Origin: an uncultured bacterium
GTDB lineage: Bacteria; Verrucomicrobiota; Kiritimatiellia; CAIKKV01; CAIJXV01
Direction: 5' to 3'
DNA length: 64,000 nucleotides
NCBI GenBank assembly: GCA_903824675.1
Contig: CAIJXV010000066.1
Coordinates: 1-64,000 of the forward strand
Both the position numbers and the translations under genes were made by a program. How positions within the stretch are numbered: position 1 is the first letter of the stretch; each line of letters starts with the position of its first letter. This document shows, piece after piece, positions 1-8,715 of this stretch. The notes under the pieces were generated by a model, which was not told the origin of the DNA, ran no database searches, and worked only from the letters and a program-made list of their open reading frames with translations.

Positions 1-164
1 CAGAATTTTTACGGGCCGAAGGCTTTGATCCCGCGGCCTTGCTGCTCGATCCCCTTGACCTCGACGCCCATTTCCGTACTATCTCTTCCGCCCCGCCTTC
101 CCCCAGCCGGGTGGGTCAGGAGGTACCTGCCTTGCCCGAAATTAGCCTTGCATTTGGATTATAG
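1..164 (+). CDS. C-terminal end of an unidentified protein (partial)
   Basis: An open frame enters from the left edge (codons in phase with base 3) and stops at TAG 162-164. It reads EFLRAEGFDPAALLLDPLD and continues for about 53 residues. The composition (Asp, Leu, Pro, Ala) is plausible for a real C-terminus, but nothing identifies a family. One other frame stays open slightly longer, to a TAG near base 191, so the choice rests on protein-like composition only. The following 120 bases up to the next gene hold no recognisable element. Confidence 0.4.
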   Translation, partial: EFLRAEGFDPAALLLDPLDLDAHFRTISSAPPSPSRVGQEVPALPEISLAFGL

Positions 165-287
165 CGCTCAATATCAGTTTTGTTTTATTTAGATCATTTT
201 TTACACCTTGGTCGCGATGCCCCAATATGCTAGAATACAGGAAAATTCAGCGTGATCCGCTGATAAATACCATAAAAGAAATTTAAG

Positions 288-2663
288 ATGACATCCTCCA
301 ATCGTATTACCCACGTTATGGAACCCGTCCTGCCGGATACCTGCGCGGTTTTGACCGTTGCCGGCGCGGACGAGCAGACCCGGCTTTACGCCTTTCCTCT
401 CGCCGATCGGCGCGCAGGGCTCCCCGGCCATTCGAGAGCGCCGGGCGTAAAGCCTTTTGCGCTGCCGATCCTTCAGCGTAGCGGCGAGTGCCTGACGGTT
501 GCCATACCGAAACGCAAGGAACACGCATGGGCTTTTCAAACGTCTCCCGACTTCAATGCGGACGAAGCCTGGATCGTCAACCGACCACGCATTGACTGGC
601 ATTTGGCCTACCGCTGTAATCCCGGCGGCGAGCTGGTGCTGATCGGACGCAATTTGGTTGCGGTGTGCCATTATCCGCGCCCGGATCGGGAACATCCGGT
701 GAGTTTCGGCGGTTTGCTGACGGGAAAGACAAAAGTCGTTGCGTGTCGAAAAGGGACAAAGCGCTTCATTCCGCTTAGGGCGAAGAGTTCCAGCGCCTAC
801 GAAGCGCATGTCGTCCTGCCGTCGGATCTGTTGCCGGGGACGTACGCGGTATACGCACACAGCGGTGTGGGCGGCTCCCAGGGTTGGTCGGATCCCCTGA
901 TGGTCGAGGTCAAACCGGCGGATGTGTGGCCGGATACCGTTTTCGACGCGGATCGCTACATTAAGAAATGTCGCGGGGATATTGACGCGGGCATTGCCCT
1001 GGCGCTGACGGCCATGATCCGGAACAAGGGCGGAATCCTGCGATTTTCGGCACGGGTTTACGGCATAGGAAAAACCATTGTCATGCCGCCGCGCAGCGTA
1101 TTGCGCGGCGCCGGGAAAGACCGGACCCTGCTCCGCCTTCCCGCGGGGGAAGGTCCTAAACCGCCGTTTGTGGCGGTCACGGGCGACCGTGATTTCGCGG
1201 TGGAGGATCTGAGGATCATCGGCGTGCATGCGCCCACGCTGATCTGCGCGCCGCGGTTTGTCGCCGATAATTTTGACGAAGCATTCCTCATGAAGCGGGT
1301 CTGGCATGAATGCCGCGCCTCCGGCATCCGTATCAGCCGTTGTCATCTGGAGCAGATCCCCTTCCAGCACGAAATGCGCCGGAAGGATAAAGATCATCTG
1401 TCCCGCCTGGCGAAAAGCCTGTACATGGGGCCCCAGGGGCTGGGCGTGGAGATGTATCAGGCCGTGATGATTCACGGCGACGACTGCCTGATCGAAGACA
1501 ATACCATCCTGGGCGGTGGACACGCGGTCTGCCTCGACCGTTCGCAGAACATCCGGGTCAGCGGTAATGTGCTCAAGGCCGGGCCGGCCGGCACGGCGCT
1601 CTTCTTTGCGAGCAAGCTGACGTGGCCGGACGATCCCGCCCTGGGCGGGGCGCCCGTTCGCGGCAATTACTGCAACCGGGCCCTGGTGGACGGCAATGAG
1701 ATAACGACTTATTCCGAGCGCGCCCGCAACCTTCTGAGTTTTATATTCGGAGGAGAACGCCTGCATGTCGCCCGCAACCATATTCACGGGATCCAGCCGA
1801 CCAACGATGCGGAGGCGCTCCTGACGCACCTGTGGAGCGCGCGTTGGAGTAGCGCCTCGCTGCGCATGACCGGGCCGGTCACGGGCGAGATCCTGGACCC
1901 CGAAGGCGAACTGGCCCACGAGTGCCTCGAGGACGGCGCGGTGGACATTGTCGGCGGCCGGGGCGTCGGGCAGATTCGGCGGATCCTGTCACGCCAGGGG
2001 AACCGGATTGAAATTGACCATCCCTGGAAAGCGGACCCGGACAATACCAGCCAGGTGGTGTTCACCGCGCCGCCGCCTTTTCATAAGGTGAATCTGGTGG
2101 ACAACAAAGTCATTTCGCAGGCGGTCAACATCATCGTCTGGGGCGTTTCCAACGATGTCATGATTGACGGTAATTATACGGCGGACGGGCCGGGGATCTC
2201 CGTCTGGTCCATCCGCCTGGCCGCAGACCAGAAGGTCTGGGGCGGCGCCGGATTCACGCAAATCATCAACAACACCGTGGATCGCGGTCTCTCGTTCTGC
2301 GAACCGGGTGAAAGTCTGAAGCTGGCCCGGGTCAACGGCATTTTTATTGTCGGGAGCAAGTGGGATTCCGCGCCCTCCCTGGGCTACGATTTTCTGGGGC
2401 TGGTGATCCGCGACAACCGGCTGCTAAACAATACCGGCATTTCCCTGCCGATGACGTACACGAGCGAAGCGGCGGATGGACAGCGCCGGCCTTGGCGTGT
2501 TGATGAATCCGGAATTGTGGTGGAGCGCAATCATCTGCGCGACTGCCATATCGGGATTGTCGTGGAAGACGGCGCCCGCGCCGTGGTGCGCCGCAACACC
2601 TTCAAGAAAGTAGCGTATCCGCTGCTCCGGCCGGCGGGAGATACAGTCCGGGGCCAGCCATAA
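288..2663 (+). CDS. Right-handed parallel beta-helix (pectate-lyase-like) protein
   Basis: This 791-residue protein has an N-terminal beta-rich region (about 1-210) and then the typical opening of a pectate-lyase superfamily helix: GIGKTIVMPPRSVLRGAGKD (about 255-275), where a low-complexity pectin_lyase_3-like coil begins. After it come many coils with VxxNxI/VxGN patterns, such as CLIEDNTILGGGHAVC and VVERNHLRDCHIG. Such folds bind or cleave polysaccharides, or act as structural surface proteins; no catalytic residues can be assigned. No clear signal peptide is visible at the ATG at 288, and the ribosome site there is weak (TTTAAG), so a start at the ATG at 318 is possible. It sits upstream of a transposase-like gene and a glycosidase on the same strand, which suggests a carbohydrate context. 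A long antisense ORF covers its first two thirds and is taken as a shadow. Confidence 0.85.
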   Translation: MTSSNRITHVMEPVLPDTCAVLTVAGADEQTRLYAFPLADRRAGLPGHSRAPGVKPFALPILQRSGECLTVAIPKRKEHAWAFQTSPDFNADEAWIVNRPRIDWHLAYRCNPGGELVLIGRNLVAVCHYPRPDREHPVSFGGLLTGKTKVVACRKGTKRFIPLRAKSSSAYEAHVVLPSDLLPGTYAVYAHSGVGGSQGWSDPLMVEVKPADVWPDTVFDADRYIKKCRGDIDAGIALALTAMIRNKGGILRFSARVYGIGKTIVMPPRSVLRGAGKDRTLLRLPAGEGPKPPFVAVTGDRDFAVEDLRIIGVHAPTLICAPRFVADNFDEAFLMKRVWHECRASGIRISRCHLEQIPFQHEMRRKDKDHLSRLAKSLYMGPQGLGVEMYQAVMIHGDDCLIEDNTILGGGHAVCLDRSQNIRVSGNVLKAGPAGTALFFASKLTWPDDPALGGAPVRGNYCNRALVDGNEITTYSERARNLLSFIFGGERLHVARNHIHGIQPTNDAEALLTHLWSARWSSASLRMTGPVTGEILDPEGELAHECLEDGAVDIVGGRGVGQIRRILSRQGNRIEIDHPWKADPDNTSQVVFTAPPPFHKVNLVDNKVISQAVNIIVWGVSNDVMIDGNYTADGPGISVWSIRLAADQKVWGGAGFTQIINNTVDRGLSFCEPGESLKLARVNGIFIVGSKWDSAPSLGYDFLGLVIRDNRLLNNTGISLPMTYTSEAADGQRRPWRVDESGIVVERNHLRDCHIGIVVEDGARAVVRRNTFKKVAYPLLRPAGDTVRGQP

Positions 2664-2688
2664 TAATGATACCCGACGACAGCTGGCC
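2652..2688 (+). terminator. Inverted repeat after the beta-helix gene, weak terminator or transposase-linked palindrome
   Basis: GGCCAGC (2652-2658) and GCTGGCC (2682-2688) form a 7-bp stem around a 23-nt loop and are followed by TTTCTCAT. The left arm overlaps the stop codon region of the beta-helix gene. The long loop makes it a poor intrinsic terminator; it could instead mark the edge of the inserted RAYT gene. Confidence 0.25.
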
Positions 2689-2722
2689 TTTCTCATCACG
2701 GCGACAAGTTCAGGAGAACATC

Positions 2723-3610
2723 GTGAAAGATTCAGAGACGGCCACGCATCACCGGCGCTCCATCCGCCTGCCGGGGCACGATTATGCGGCCGGGGGCACT
2801 TACTTCGTCACGATCAATACCGACGAGCGTCGGAAACGTTTCGGCACCCTGGTCAATGGACGCATGGCACTCAACGAGGCGGGGCGCATGGCCGCCGCCT
2901 GCTGGGGCGCCATCCCCGAACACTTCCCGCATGCCTCCCTCGACGAATGGGTCATCATGCCCGATCACGTCCACGGCATCATCACCATCAGGCCCGGCGG
3001 CCGTACCGATGATGGCACGGCATCGCGACCGCTCGCAACACCATCCGCATCCGTACCGACGGGCGCATCCATCACGGGGGACGCATCCAGAGTAAGGGCG
3101 AAAGATTTTTCGCCCCTACCATGTGGGACCGGCACCTCGCGGACGCTGGGATCGATCGTGCGCGGCTTCAAAATCGGGGTCACCAAATCACTGGCCTCCC
3201 GCACGGGCAACGGCACAGCCCCATCCAGCGTCAACGACTGGCCGGTAGCGCCCGTTTGCGTGATCAGCGGTTTCCTAAGCCCACTGGAACGTGGCGTTTT
3301 CGACCAGTGTCTGGCACGCGGCATCCCGATGATCCAGATTCTGGCGCGCGGCCTGCCCACAAGTTTTTCCCCGCGAGTGCAGCGGGCCATCGTGGACGGG
3401 CGATTGCTTGTGCTTAGCCCGTTCCCGCCCGAGCAGGCCAGTTTCAGTACAGTGCGTGCCGCATGGAGCAACCAGTACGTGTTGCATCTGGCACACCATA
3501 TCATCATCGGCCAATTGTCGCCCGACGGCATGCTGGCCTGCCTTCTCGCGGATCTGCCAAACAACAAGCCAATAACATTTTTGTCCAATCGGGAGAACGA
3601 TCATGTTTGA
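2723..3610 (+). CDS. REP-associated (Y1/HUH) transposase-like protein fused to a DprA/SLOG-like domain
   Basis: The 295-residue protein starts at GTG 2723, preceded by AGGAG at 2712-2716; an in-frame ATG at 2666 has no such site. Residues about 10-155 match the IS200-like/RAYT family: YFVTINTDERRKRFG, then WVIMPDHVHGIITI carrying the HUH pair (His82, His84), then SIVRGFKIGVTKSL. RAYTs normally continue with a WQRNYYEHIIR-like segment holding the catalytic tyrosine; that segment is absent. Instead residues about 175-290 read like the nucleotide-binding DprA/SLOG fold: VISGFLSPLERGVF, ARGIPMIQILARGL, FSPRVQRAIVDGRLLVLSPF and AWSNQYVLHLAHHIIIGQLS, resembling the DprA order of SG, TIAVL..GLD, YP..N, G.L.SE.P and RNR.IA. 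The reading frame overlaps the next gene by 8 bases. The N-terminal call is secure. The C-terminal call is pattern-based inference. Loss of the tyrosine suggests a domesticated or non-transposing protein. Confidence 0.8.
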   Translation: MKDSETATHHRRSIRLPGHDYAAGGTYFVTINTDERRKRFGTLVNGRMALNEAGRMAAACWGAIPEHFPHASLDEWVIMPDHVHGIITIRPGGRTDDGTASRPLATPSASVPTGASITGDASRVRAKDFSPLPCGTGTSRTLGSIVRGFKIGVTKSLASRTGNGTAPSSVNDWPVAPVCVISGFLSPLERGVFDQCLARGIPMIQILARGLPTSFSPRVQRAIVDGRLLVLSPFPPEQASFSTVRAAWSNQYVLHLAHHIIIGQLSPDGMLACLLADLPNNKPITFLSNRENDHV

Positions 3611-4874
3611 TGTGAAAGAAGTCTTTACCTCTGAAGACCCGGCCGTGATGCGGCTGACCGGAGAGGTTTTCGATCAGTGTATCCTGGGCAAACTTTTCCC
3701 GGCCGAGCCGCCGATGCGCCACAATTGGATCTCGCCCGGTGGACATTATCGCGGCCAGTGGATCTGGGACACGATGTTCGTGGTCGATTTATTAAGCATT
3801 TTGCCCGGCTATGAGCAGATCATCCGGGATGTTTTTCAAAACTACTGGGACTTTCAGGAACGCTGGAACCGGGCGAAGCCCGATTATGCCCACGACATGA
3901 TTGCCTGCATGGTCGAGCCGGGGAATAACGACTGGATTCACTACCCGGCCTATTCCCAGATTCCGATTCTGGCCTGGGGCGTTGAGCGGGTTTATCGGCG
4001 CACCGGCGACCGGGAACTGGTCCGGCAGTGTCTCGATCCACTGGAACGATTCCACGAGTGGTACTGGCGCGAGCGCGATGTGACGGAAATCGGCCTGATC
4101 GCGGTGGGGTCCTACAGCGAAGTGATTCAGCAGGCCCGTTACGAAACCTTCGACAACGAATGCAATCTGGACGATTTAAAGCTGACCCGGCATCCCCGAC
4201 GGCAAGGCGCGACGGAGGGCTGCTGGTATGGCGATATTTGCGCCGCCGGTAACACGTCCTACCTGATTCAGGGGGAACGAAGTCTCCAGCGGCTGGCGGA
4301 CCTCATGGGCGACCGGTCGATGGCCCTGCGGCGTCAGGCCCGGATTGACAAGGCGGTCGCGGCCATGCGCGCATACATGTGGGATCAGGAGGCCGGCACG
4401 TTCCTATCCATTAACCGGGACACCCTGGGAAAGATCCCCGTGGCCACCATCGGGGGCTGGATCCCGCTGGCCGCCGGGGTGCCGACGGCGGACATGGCGC
4501 GGCGGATGTCGGAGGCGCTGCGCACGCCGGGCTGGCAAACCCCGCTGCCGGTTCCCACGGTTCATCGGATGGACCCGCGTTTTGAGTCCAGCGCCTTCTG
4601 GCGCGGCGATACCTGGCCGGCAACCAATTATCAGATCGCCAGCGGCCTCGCAGCCTACGGCGATCCTGTGCTGGCGGCGGAGATCGCGGATAAAACCGTT
4701 GAGAATGCAATCCGAAACGGCATCAGCGAACGCTACGACTCGATCACCGGTCGGGCGGAAGGGGTTCCCTTTCTGGGGATGACCTGCACGGTCCTCACCC
4801 TGATGCTGGATGGCCTCTGCGAAAAATACCCATTATCTCTCCGCGCGGGCGATAGCAGGCGTTCGCAAGCCTAA
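3603..4874 (+). CDS. (alpha/alpha)6-barrel glycoside hydrolase, GH63/GH37 (MGH1-like)
   Basis: The 423-residue protein shows clan GH-G hallmarks: GQWIWDTMFVVDLL (about 55-68) and SAFWRGDTWPATNYQIASG (about 327-345), followed by ERYDSITG, the usual closing motif of trehalase, glucosidase I and mannosylglycerate-hydrolase-like enzymes. These invert alpha-linked glucosides or related sugars; the substrate cannot be read from sequence. No signal peptide is visible, so it is probably cytoplasmic. The ATG at 3603 lies in the last codons of the transposase-like gene and has GGGAGA at 3592-3597, so the two genes are probably translationally coupled. Length is typical for bacterial single-domain members. 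Confidence 0.85.
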   Translation: MFDVKEVFTSEDPAVMRLTGEVFDQCILGKLFPAEPPMRHNWISPGGHYRGQWIWDTMFVVDLLSILPGYEQIIRDVFQNYWDFQERWNRAKPDYAHDMIACMVEPGNNDWIHYPAYSQIPILAWGVERVYRRTGDRELVRQCLDPLERFHEWYWRERDVTEIGLIAVGSYSEVIQQARYETFDNECNLDDLKLTRHPRRQGATEGCWYGDICAAGNTSYLIQGERSLQRLADLMGDRSMALRRQARIDKAVAAMRAYMWDQEAGTFLSINRDTLGKIPVATIGGWIPLAAGVPTADMARRMSEALRTPGWQTPLPVPTVHRMDPRFESSAFWRGDTWPATNYQIASGLAAYGDPVLAAEIADKTVENAIRNGISERYDSITGRAEGVPFLGMTCTVLTLMLDGLCEKYPLSLRAGDSRRSQA

Positions 4875-4930
4875 GCAACCCGATCGACGGTGGCTGAATA
4901 CTTATGACTGATTTTAAAGGGGTGGAAAAC

Positions 4931-5006
<76 letters not shown>

Positions 5007-5046
5007 ATGAAAGGTGAAGAAATATATCGGGGGGATGGGGGGGAAG

Positions 5047-6711
5047 TCAATTACTTTCGAGCCATTCAATAATCTCCGGGATGCTACCGGATTCCCAGAT
5101 CTTCTTGGCCTGGGGATTATTGGCGGGCGCATGTTCACGGACCATCCGGGCGAGGTTGGCGTGTTGAACGGCCTCGAGCAGGGCGTCCCAGGCAGGTGTG
5201 GCGACCGGACCCTGGCGCGAAGGCAGAACGAAGACGGAAACGTCCCGGATATGTTCGTAGGCGGTATCCCAAGGATCGCGCCAGGGGTAATAGGGGGCAA
5301 AAAAAGCCGTGCCGCGACAATCGGCTGGCTGGCTGAGGACCGAGCGGACCTGATTGTATAATTCAGCCGCCATGCCGGGGGATTTGTCGCTGTAACAGGG
5401 CGTTGTGTACCAGATCCAGGGTTTCTTGAGATAATCGCGGCCGCTGGGACCATAGCTTAAGTGGAGCAGGTAGGGATTCCAAAGGTCGGCATAGGGTTCG
5501 AGGATCTTGAAGGTGGCGTCCCGGGCCGCCTCTCCCGGATTGATGGTAATACGGACCTTGGGATCCGCCGAGCGGATCATCTTGCCGATGGTAATATAGG
5601 GTGCCAGTTCCTTGGCGGTCGTTCCGGTGGGCTCATCCGAAATGGAAAATATCCAGTCGTCATAGCCCAGTCCCAGTTTCCTGGCATCCGCGATCTGACG
5701 GATGATTTCATTCGAATTGACGTTACGCTGGCAATAAATCTGGAGCTTCAATCCATACTGGTCCATATCCTTTTTGGAGAAGAACGGGCCCTGCCAGACA
5801 TTAAAACGTTTAAACCAATCCTGTCGATAGGCTTCGCCCGGCGGCGGGTTGACCCATCCGTGGACGAGGATGGGCCGCTGAGGTTTCACCTGGATATCGG
5901 CGATCCGGACGCGGAGGGTTACGGTCCGGGGGGTGAAGGAATGGCCTTCAGAATCAGCGCTTTCCACGACGATCCGGGTTTCATATTTACCGGCGGGGAT
6001 GCCGGTGGAATCGACCGTAACCCACGCCTGAGCAGGGGCCCGGGGTGGTAATGTTAGGAAGGGGCGACGCAAAAGAAAGAAGGGGGACCATTCTTCGCGG
6101 CTATTCCCATAGGGGGCAAACGCCACCGCGCGCCAGGAGACGGCGTGGGGATAGGACCGCATGAGGGATTTCAGAGGGGCGGGTGAAATTTTAAGGGTGA
6201 TAGGCGCGGACTGGCCATTGCGGAACATCAAGCCTGCCGAACGAATGGTGTCACGGGCCATGACGAGGTCGATGACCGGATTAGGGGGTTCGATCTCCGG
6301 CATCCAGGTCTGATTGATCAGGCCGATTCCCGGCTTGGCATTAAGCACATAGCCGCGGTCGGGAGTATAGCCGCACTGTTCCAGTTGCCGTAAAAAGGTT
6401 TTGGGCGAGGGCTTGGGCATCAGGTCGCCGACGGGCTGATAGTCGGGATTGTCGGTGATCATCAGGGCATAGACGCCGCGATAGGTTCGGGCATTAATAT
6501 ATTTGTCCATCCATAAGCCGATCTGGAGGGTGCGGCGCAGATTGAGTCCGTCGCCGAGAGGCCCCGAGGTTGAGAACTCATGGATGCGGATGCCGTTGGT
6601 GCCGGAGATAAAGCCGAAACGCCCGCCGGGCGGATTGGCCAACGGCAGTTCGACCACCGTTTTCTGGTCGATCTTGACCGTCAGATGATCGCGGGATCGG
6701 TTGATTTCCAA
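5047..6711 (-). CDS. Downstream part of a frameshifted secreted glycan-active protein (DUF4091-like)
   Basis: The 554-residue frame carries the catalytic-looking half of a protein whose first half lies in another frame at 6681-8525. Its nominal start is a TTG inside a continuous sequence: the same frame reads on upstream with good coding character (VFSASNQVDENIIRFDGSAK, then GTGTLFSTEGLISAQQPFDL), so this is not an independent gene start. Features include a beta-sandwich of PxxxxRAVxF type, then GLGYDDWIFSISDEP with the acidic pair expected at the end of a TIM-barrel strand, and a DUF4091-like C-terminus (KPWIWYTTPCYSDKSPGMAA). Homologues are large secreted proteins with a barrel of glycosidase type. 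Substrate unknown. Confidence 0.7.
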   Translation of the reverse strand: MEINRSRDHLTVKIDQKTVVELPLANPPGGRFGFISGTNGIRIHEFSTSGPLGDGLNLRRTLQIGLWMDKYINARTYRGVYALMITDNPDYQPVGDLMPKPSPKTFLRQLEQCGYTPDRGYVLNAKPGIGLINQTWMPEIEPPNPVIDLVMARDTIRSAGLMFRNGQSAPITLKISPAPLKSLMRSYPHAVSWRAVAFAPYGNSREEWSPFFLLRRPFLTLPPRAPAQAWVTVDSTGIPAGKYETRIVVESADSEGHSFTPRTVTLRVRIADIQVKPQRPILVHGWVNPPPGEAYRQDWFKRFNVWQGPFFSKKDMDQYGLKLQIYCQRNVNSNEIIRQIADARKLGLGYDDWIFSISDEPTGTTAKELAPYITIGKMIRSADPKVRITINPGEAARDATFKILEPYADLWNPYLLHLSYGPSGRDYLKKPWIWYTTPCYSDKSPGMAAELYNQVRSVLSQPADCRGTAFFAPYYPWRDPWDTAYEHIRDVSVFVLPSRQGPVATPAWDALLEAVQHANLARMVREHAPANNPQAKKIWESGSIPEIIEWLESN

Positions 6712-8525
6712 GTCGAATGGTTGCTGGGCGGAGATGAGGCCTTCTGTGGAAAACAGGGTCCCTGTCCCGAAAGCTGAACCTTTGGCGGAACCATCGAAAC
6801 GGATGATATTTTCGTCGACCTGATTGGAGGCGGAGAAAACGAAAGCGGCCTCAGCGGAGGGAATGGCGGGAATGACAGCCGGGCGCGGATGGTGAAATTG
6901 CTGGAAAGGGGGAGGGTTCCCGGTGCAAACAGGCGGGATGATGCGCCAGTGCTTTCAAGGAAACCCGCGCCGGCTTGCCAGACCCCTTGGGTGATGGCGC
7001 ATACCGACGCTCCGCCGGCGATCCAGACGCCTTTATTGACTTTGTCGCGTTGGTCGGCGATTTCAGCATCGGATAGAGGGGGGATTTCGATTTTTCCCAC
7101 CTTGGCCCAGGCGGCTCGGCCGCCGGGGTAGAGGCGCTCATTCCGTTCCCAACGCGCGGCGCGGCCCCAAAGAGTGTCGGCATAAACACCGAAATACTCG
7201 AAGTAATTAATGTTTTTGAATTTCACCCAGAGATGCCATTGACCGGGATGGGGAACCGTGTAAATCCCCGCGGCGAGCCCCCGGGTGGCGGCATGATCCG
7301 CCGACAATCCGCCGCCGGATCGTTCCCATTGGCCGGTGACAACCGGGAAATGCCCCGGCATGATCCAGGCATAAGAGGCATCGGGGGCAAGCGGGTCAAT
7401 GTCGCCTTCCAGAATTTCGCGTTGGGTCCGGATCCGGTAGGAATTGGCGACCATATTCCAAATGGGATCGAAAATAACCTGGCGTCGAGGATCGCGGTAA
7501 TCCGGCACACCGCCGGCGACAGGATCACGGGGCGGGGCGGCGTAGTCCAATTGGGCAATGGCGTCTGTTTTTTTGCGCCAGAATTCGTAACTGATGGCGA
7601 AGAGCCGGGGATTGGCGGCGGCGGATTCCCAGTGAGTGGGGCGGACTTGCCACAAGGCCCAAAGGGCTTTGTCCGTGGGATTGTCAAGGGCGGGATGATC
7701 GCGGAACTGGGCCTCCTGTGGGGCGATGCGATTGCGCATTTCGGCGCGCAGTTCATCGGAGGGCGCTTCGCGCCAGAGTTCATCGGTCAAATAGAGACAA
7801 TCCACTTGATGGTCGCGAAAAGGTGTTTTTTCAGGGACCTGATAGTAGCGAACGACATGACCCAGGGTGAGGGTGTAATCGCCGGGTTGTAAATCGGCCA
7901 TGAAATCATGCCATAGCGGTGCATTGGTTCCAGCCGGCAATGTATTGAATTCCTCGTACAAGAGGGGCGCCTCATCAGCTTTTCCGGCGTGATGCAGCGT
8001 GAGATGGGTGACGGCGGGGCCATCGGCGTACCCTTTATACCGGATCCAACAGCGGTAAACGCCGCCGCGATCGATGTGCAGGGGAATCTTTTTTTCAGGG
8101 CCGCGATGCGCCGCCTTGCTCACGATCCAGTCCCCGTTGGTTGCCCATCCGGAAACGGGCAGGAGTTCCGGTTCGATCAGAATACGGCAGAGCGTCGGGG
8201 GTGGGGTGGGCGTCGGAACCAGAAGGGACAGCGGATCGATGTTTTGTGTCCGAAGATATTCGTGGAATTGGCCGATCACGGTTGGATTAAGGCTGAAGTG
8301 TCGGAGGGTTAGCCCGATGGAATAAAAGGCGCTTTCGGGTTCGTCCACACAGGCGGAGGATCCCCAGAGATTGAACTCAGGCAGGATCGTTGAGGCCTCT
8401 TTTTTGGGGGGGGACTCTGGGGCTACGTTTGGGGCGGGGGCCGGTGGAGCGGCGAGACCTGAACTGATATAGCCGAATAGAAGGAAAAGGAATAAACGGG
8501 ACTGAAGTGGATGGATAGATTTCAT
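6681..8525 (-). CDS. Upstream part of a frameshifted secreted glycan-active protein
   Basis: The 614-residue frame starts with a signal peptide (MKSIHPLQSRLFLFLLFGYI, cleavage likely after GLAA) and a Pro/Ala linker. Two beta-sandwich carbohydrate-binding-like regions follow: IPLHIDRGGVYRCWIRYKGY (about 150) and GIYTVPHPGQWHLWVKFKN (about 410), both of the kind that places an aromatic face on a sugar. From SSNFTIRARLSF onward (base about 6870) the frame becomes Pro/Ser-rich and non-protein-like, while the neighbouring frame becomes coding. One base appears to be missing near 6865-6870. No slippery heptamer is seen, so this is a real disruption or a sequence error rather than programmed frameshifting. 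Intact, the product would be about 1160 residues. Confidence 0.7.
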   Translation of the reverse strand: MKSIHPLQSRLFLFLLFGYISSGLAAPPAPAPNVAPESPPKKEASTILPEFNLWGSSACVDEPESAFYSIGLTLRHFSLNPTVIGQFHEYLRTQNIDPLSLLVPTPTPPPTLCRILIEPELLPVSGWATNGDWIVSKAAHRGPEKKIPLHIDRGGVYRCWIRYKGYADGPAVTHLTLHHAGKADEAPLLYEEFNTLPAGTNAPLWHDFMADLQPGDYTLTLGHVVRYYQVPEKTPFRDHQVDCLYLTDELWREAPSDELRAEMRNRIAPQEAQFRDHPALDNPTDKALWALWQVRPTHWESAAANPRLFAISYEFWRKKTDAIAQLDYAAPPRDPVAGGVPDYRDPRRQVIFDPIWNMVANSYRIRTQREILEGDIDPLAPDASYAWIMPGHFPVVTGQWERSGGGLSADHAATRGLAAGIYTVPHPGQWHLWVKFKNINYFEYFGVYADTLWGRAARWERNERLYPGGRAAWAKVGKIEIPPLSDAEIADQRDKVNKGVWIAGGASVCAITQGVWQAGAGFLESTGASSRLFAPGTLPLSSNFTIRARLSFPPFPPLRPLSFSPPPIRSTKISSVSMVPPKVQLSGQGPCFPQKASSPPSNHSTWKSTDPAII

Positions 8526-8638
8526 AGAGGAGAACTTTTACCGCAATGGGATGTCAGAGGAAAGCGCAAAGTCGATGCGGTTGGGGTCGGGCTGTGGAGA
8601 CGGTTAGAAGAGAATAAACGCGACGACTTCCGTAAAGA

Positions 8639-8667
8639 TTGTCAAATGCCGGGAAAGCCGATAAGAT
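8639..8667 (+). promoter_or_regulatory. Predicted sigma-70 promoter for the PSP1-aroQ operon
   Basis: TTGTCA (8639-8644), a 17-base spacer and TAAGAT (8662-8667) lie about 50 bases before the GTG at 8716. Spacing fits the consensus well. Confidence 0.45.
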
Positions 8668-8715
8668 AATGGCTTTACAAAACGACGCTACAGAGGTGTC
8701 GCAAGCGAGGTTTTT

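Noticed and set aside
201-1919. Long minus-strand ORF of 572 codons antisense to the beta-helix gene
   Set aside because: Composition is Arg/His/Pro-rich and shadow-like, no ribosome site, and the plus strand encodes a recognisable beta-helix over the same bases.
2666-2722. Extended N-terminus of the RAYT-like protein
   Set aside because: The GTG at 2723 has a good AGGAG and matches the usual family start; the extra residues are not conserved-looking.
6840-6885. Programmed -1 frameshifting in the glycan-active gene
   Set aside because: No X XXY YYZ heptamer and no stimulatory structure was seen at the switch point.
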